Assembly (NCBI GenBank): GCA_020746105.1
Contig: CM036620.1
Span: forward strand, 2,247,118-2,311,117
Reading direction: 5' to 3'
DNA: 64,000 bases
From: Trogon surrucura
Lineage: Eukaryota; Chordata; Aves; Trogoniformes; Trogonidae
Of the stretch, positions 62,801 through 64,000 are shown piece by piece. The translations under genes and the position numbers were made by a program. The stretch's first letter is position 1. Every line of letters starts with the position of its first letter. Under the pieces are notes generated by a model. It did no database searches and was not told where the DNA came from. It saw nothing but the letters and a program-made list of their open reading frames with translations.

Positions 62801-64000
62801 GGAGGTAGAAATACACTTGTTCCTGTAAGAACTGAGACTGCATTTCTGAGGGTTAGTTCTGCACCTAATTTCAAAACCTCTCTTAGTCTTAAAACCTAAT
62901 TAAATAATTAGATAATAAAGTCCTGCTGTATGTAGGTTTATAGTTGTCTAAATACTAAAAATTATTTGTTCACTTTCTCTGGTTATGGTTAGTGATATGT
63001 GAAGTCATCTCTGTTGCTTTTATTTGCACTTCTATGGTTCCAGGCTCTTAGTTTGGTGTGGTTTGTTTGGTTTTGGGGGGTTTTATATTGGTGACCATTT
63101 TGACTATTATTTGCAAGACAGGAAAAGGCTGTATTATTATATTTGGTTTCCATCTAATTAGGAAGTGATTTGAGAGATTGAAATAAAATCTCGCTAAGTA
63201 TTTTTCTTTACTGAAGTAAATACTGCAAAATAGTGCTTCTCATGTATCTGTCCTTCATTTGACTTTCTGAGAAATGTAGGCCAGGGTGTTTCATATGTCA
63301 GGGTCCCGTTTCCGCCTTCATAGACATTTTTTACACATTTGTCAAATGCTTTTTAAGGATATTGTGGGGATTTTCAAAAGATTGCATGAGACGTGTAACT
63401 TCCTCTATTCTTGAAAAAGATTAATAGAGAACAAAAACCTAACAAAGATGGTGGTTCTTTTTGTTTAATTTGTTATTAAAAATGATTATGCCTTGACTTT
63501 CAAGAAACATCTGCTATGTTTTGGAGAGACACGGAAATCCAACCTGTCTGGATAAAAGCACTAGCTATAGCCAAGAGTCATAAAAGCTGTGGAGGGGGGA
63601 TCTACACAAATTTGTCAATATATCTTATCCCTGTTTTGGCTTTTATTCTCATCCAGGGCTTCTTCAGTGGAAGCTGAGAATTGTAAATTGTTCTACAGTA
63701 TATATTTAATTTTTGAAATGTGGTTTTTCATCTAGGGCTTGATAGCTAATATGCTGAGCAAGCCATTACAGGTAAGTCTAAGCAACTATTGGTTTAAGTT
63801 GGTTCTATTTGGTAGGAAGGAACTTTGCCTCCCTGGTCGTTTGAGGTAGCTACTGTTATGTGAATTCTTGACCTTTTGTAAGAGAGAGTATTTCCAAGGA
63901 AATGGGGTGTAAAATATGCAGTCTTTCTTTAAGAAACAAACCCCCAAACCTCTCACAAGTAACCAAGTAGATACTCTTTAATAATGGAAATGTTATGTTG
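56882..64000 (+). other. CAMK2D: CAMK2D intron 2 (5' part; continues beyond window)
   Basis: Begins with GTGCGT after exon 2. No segment encoding the next kinase residues (DHQKLEREA) is found up to 64000, so the intron exceeds 7.1 kb. It is AT-rich, with a CR1 fragment at 61888-62133 and a 36-base exon-like cassette at 63736-63771. No other gene is recognised. Confidence 0.88.
61888..62133 (-). mobile_element. CR1 LINE fragment, internally deleted (inverted)
   Basis: The + strand matches, from memory, the complement of bird CR1 coding-region sequence in two blocks. The first is about 61888-62010, from 'gtgcccttgatcccctcatc' through 'ccccaacactgagcc'. The second is about 62030-62133, around 'cacacggggacagcctgc' and 'gcctttaagatttcctgctt'. 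In full-length CR1 these blocks are well over 500 bases apart, so the copy is internally deleted or rearranged. It has no intact reverse transcriptase frame. Confidence 0.8.

Noticed and set aside
1-64000. CRISPR arrays, operons, rRNA, tRNA genes, intact endogenous viruses
   Set aside because: No regularly spaced repeats, no cloverleaf or rRNA-like sequence and no gag/pol-type frames were recognised. The window is an ordinary vertebrate two-gene locus.

Overview
The window is vertebrate nuclear DNA, most likely from a bird. This rests on exons of two vertebrate genes, bird-type CR1 LINE fragments (one ending in the octamer repeat seen at CR1 3' ends), low repeat density and a compact intergenic region. 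A turtle or crocodilian is less likely but cannot be excluded. The species was not determined.

Layout, all in + orientation: (1) 1-7938 is the 3' part of the large intron 1 of ARSJ (arylsulfatase J). (2) 7939-9340 is the last coding exon of ARSJ, encoding the C-terminal 466 residues. Exon 1, with the signal peptide and the formylglycine-forming cysteine, lies upstream of the window. (3) About 9341-11105 is probable ARSJ 3' UTR with two candidate polyadenylation signals. (4) About 11.1-54.4 kb is intergenic DNA with no recognisable protein-coding gene. It holds two old CR1-like relics, a younger CR1 3' end, a possible old tRNA-derived SINE, simple repeats and several exon-like or regulatory-looking segments. 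(5) About 54.4-56.65 kb is a large CpG island, the promoter region of CAMK2D (CaM kinase II delta). Coding exon 1 (55832-55896) and exon 2 (56787-56881) encode residues 1-53, including the glycine-rich loop and the ATP-binding lysine. (6) 56882-64000 is the start of CAMK2D intron 2, containing an internally deleted CR1 fragment. Exon 3 is beyond the window.

As I recall the human map, ARSJ and CAMK2D are also neighbours in the same order and orientation at 4q26, so the locus looks like conserved synteny. The two products have unrelated roles: a secretory-pathway or lysosomal sulfatase-family enzyme and a cytosolic/nuclear kinase. There is no operon-like relation. I found no convincing new gene system. 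The best leads are exon-like cassettes in non-coding DNA, a candidate nuclear-receptor/CRE-type cluster about 19.7 kb upstream of CAMK2D, and several sequence oddities in the CAMK2D promoter and intron 1 (palindromic CRE, G27 tract, strong alternative splice-site pair).
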